Origin: Caulochytrium protostelioides
Taxonomy: Eukaryota; Chytridiomycota; Caulochytriomycetes; Caulochytriales; Caulochytriaceae
Direction of reading: 5' to 3'
Assembly: GCA_003615045.1 (NCBI GenBank)
Contig: ML014143.1
Location: 85,522-149,521, forward strand
Length of the DNA: 64,000 nt
Part shown: one piece after another, positions 62,885 to 64,000 of the stretch
How positions within the stretch are numbered: the stretch's first letter is position 1
Layout of the letters: each line of letters begins with the position of its first letter
Made by a program: the position numbers and the translations under genes
The notes under the pieces: generated by a model
What the model was told of the DNA's origin: nothing
Seen by the model: only the letters and a program-made list of their open reading frames with translations
Databases searched by the model: none

Positions 62885-63870
62885 TACCTCCCAAAAAATC
62901 TTCTTTATGGCCATGGTGGGGCCCGAAGGCCAGGTCGTCAGCTGGAAGTTGAGTCGAAGGCAATACTATGTGGAAGCCGGCATGAAAGCCGCCCAAAAGC
63001 AGTCAGAGACGTGGCAGCGCGGTCTCAAGGAGCCGCTGCAGCGGCTGTCCGGGGTGAGCTCCAAGGGCACAGCGCTCGACGTGCACCACCGCTTCCTGGA
63101 AGCGGTATGTGACTCGCCACGTACGAGCCGTGGTGGGCCGAGTTCCTGAAGCTGCGCTGGGCGCGCCAGCGCCTGGGGCTGTATAGCGACAAGCTGTATA
63201 GCGCGTGTTTGCCAAGTTCATGAACCGCGTCGCCAAGGTGGCGGCCACGGTGATGGCGCCCGTCGTCGCTGAAGTGGTGATCGCCTATGGCGCCTCCCAG
63301 TTTGCCCCCGGCGGCGAGAGCGAGGTCGCCCTTCCAACGGTATCGCGCGTACCTCGCGTGTGCCCAGCCGTTTAGCACCGTCCTGGTTGACGAGTTCCGG
63401 ACGACCCAGGTGCATGCCGAGATGAACGACCTCCTGACCAAGGTGAAACTCCGGGACCCGACACAGGTGCCGATCTCTCCCGCGTCCCGGGCGGGTGCCC
63501 CTCACTGACCGAACCGACGCGGGCCACCCCGGTTTGCGAGACCCGGGTGGACGCCCAGACGCTTGTAGTCCTGAAACCCGGTCCACACCGGCGCCAGGGG
63601 ACCACAGTCCGAAGATTGCTGTGGTATCAAGCCACCCACGGCAATGAAGCCACCCACACACCCACGGCAAGTTGGTGAACCGCGATCTCAATACCGCGTT
63701 GAACCTCCGATGCTGTCTGGCCTTACCGGACAGACCGATAGCGTTGTGCCGCAATCGAGAGCAAACCAGGTTGCAGTCCAAGGTCGGCAAGGTCATTCGA
63801 CACTGAACCGAATGCGCGTCTGCTTCGGGGGCGGACCCCTCGGGGGCACCGCCGAAGGTTGGTGTGCGCA
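62885..63870 (+). mobile_element. Degenerate Fanzor copy D (RuvC-II and RuvC-III retained, frameshifted)
   Basis: Plus-strand Fanzor relic, the only copy keeping the segment deleted in A and B. It enters just after RuvC-I (MAMVGPEGQVVSWKLSRRQYY at 62907, matching copy B's MAMV...GQVVSWNLIRKQY), then KQSETWQRGLKEPLQRLSGVSS. A frameshift near 63105 and further shifts and stops follow through the YxxWWAEFLKLRWARQRLGLYSDK region. From 63287 a frame gives QRYRAYLACAQPFSTVLVDEFRTTQVHAEM, whose VDEFRTT block is a Fanzor hallmark and probable second acidic site. RuvC-III is in another frame: KLVNRDLNTALNLRCCLALP, then LCRNREQTRLQSKVGKVIRH and a stop at 63804-63806. At least four disruptions rule out function. 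Confidence 0.85.
63823..63857 (+). ncRNA. Candidate Fanzor 3'-end guide-RNA hairpin, copy D
   Basis: Nested stems 17 bases after the ORF stop: CTTCG (63823-63827) with CGAAG (63853-63857), GCGG (63831-63834) with CCGC (63849-63852), and an ACCCC/GGGG core. The outer CTTCG/CGAAG replaces CCTCC/GGAGG of copy A by paired changes. Confidence 0.45.
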
Positions 63871-64000
63871 TTGGGTCAATCTATGGACGACCGCGTTTAA
63901 CTCAGTATAGTCTCCGCGTTTCGTTCCGTTTCCGCACCGCATGCATCGCTCGCATGCATGCAAGTAACGGGTGATTGCATGGTTTGAAAGGCCTGGCGGG
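63871..64000. other. Window end, nothing supported
   Basis: Short stretch downstream of Fanzor copy D, with a GCATGCATCGCTCGCATGCATGC near-palindrome at 63940-63962. No gene. Confidence 0.4.

Overview
The window is GC-rich nuclear DNA from a fungus that almost certainly makes flagellated zoospores. It mixes fungal signalling and membrane genes (a Bck1/Ste11-type MAPKKK, a CaMKK/Sak1-type kinase, an Atg20/Snx41-type sorting nexin, a DHA1-type MFS pump and a fungal mucin-like surface protein) with two genes found only in ciliated or flagellated organisms: CFAP53 (axoneme/centriolar satellite coiled coil) and IFT139/TTC21B (IFT-A complex). Genes are long and mostly intronless, codon third positions are strongly G/C, and Ala/Pro/Gly-rich disordered tracts are common. 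This suits a chytrid-grade zoosporic fungus (inference; a Caulochytrium-like genome would fit, but the species cannot be read from the sequence).

Layout. 0-10 kb is a repeat-rich flank: a degenerate Fanzor copy (A), a DHA1-type MFS transporter, a decayed MSH3 mismatch-repair pseudogene, an AT-richer gene for a secreted Cys-containing protein, and a second degenerate Fanzor copy (B). 10-58.8 kb is the conserved GC-rich core: sorting nexin (-), CaMKK-like kinase (+), mucin-like type I membrane protein (-), a gene-poor 19-25 kb stretch with small doubtful genes and a striking inverted repeat, a small intron-bearing secreted protein (+), the 2.5-kilo-residue MAPKKK (-), a large Cys-rich type I membrane protein (+), an UNC93-like transporter (-), CFAP53 (-), a disordered protein (-), a SMYD-type MYND/SET methyltransferase (-) and IFT139 (+). 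58.8-64 kb returns to repeat-rich DNA: Fanzor copy C starts 80 bases after the IFT139 stop, followed by an AT-richer secreted helical protein gene with a frameshifted downstream relative, then Fanzor copy D.

The most unusual content is the set of four decayed Fanzor (eukaryotic TnpB-like, RNA-guided nuclease family) copies. They share RuvC-type motifs (GKDLGRTN, VDEFRTT, RDLNTALN or CDLNAALN) and a GC-rich hairpin just after the ORF stop. The outer stem of that hairpin is kept by different base pairs in different copies, as expected for a guide-RNA (fRNA/omegaRNA-like) scaffold. Copies A and B carry the same internal deletion, so they descend from one non-autonomous derivative. No copy looks able to encode a working protein. 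The MSH3 pseudogene was recognisable only by following MutS-family motifs across several frames.
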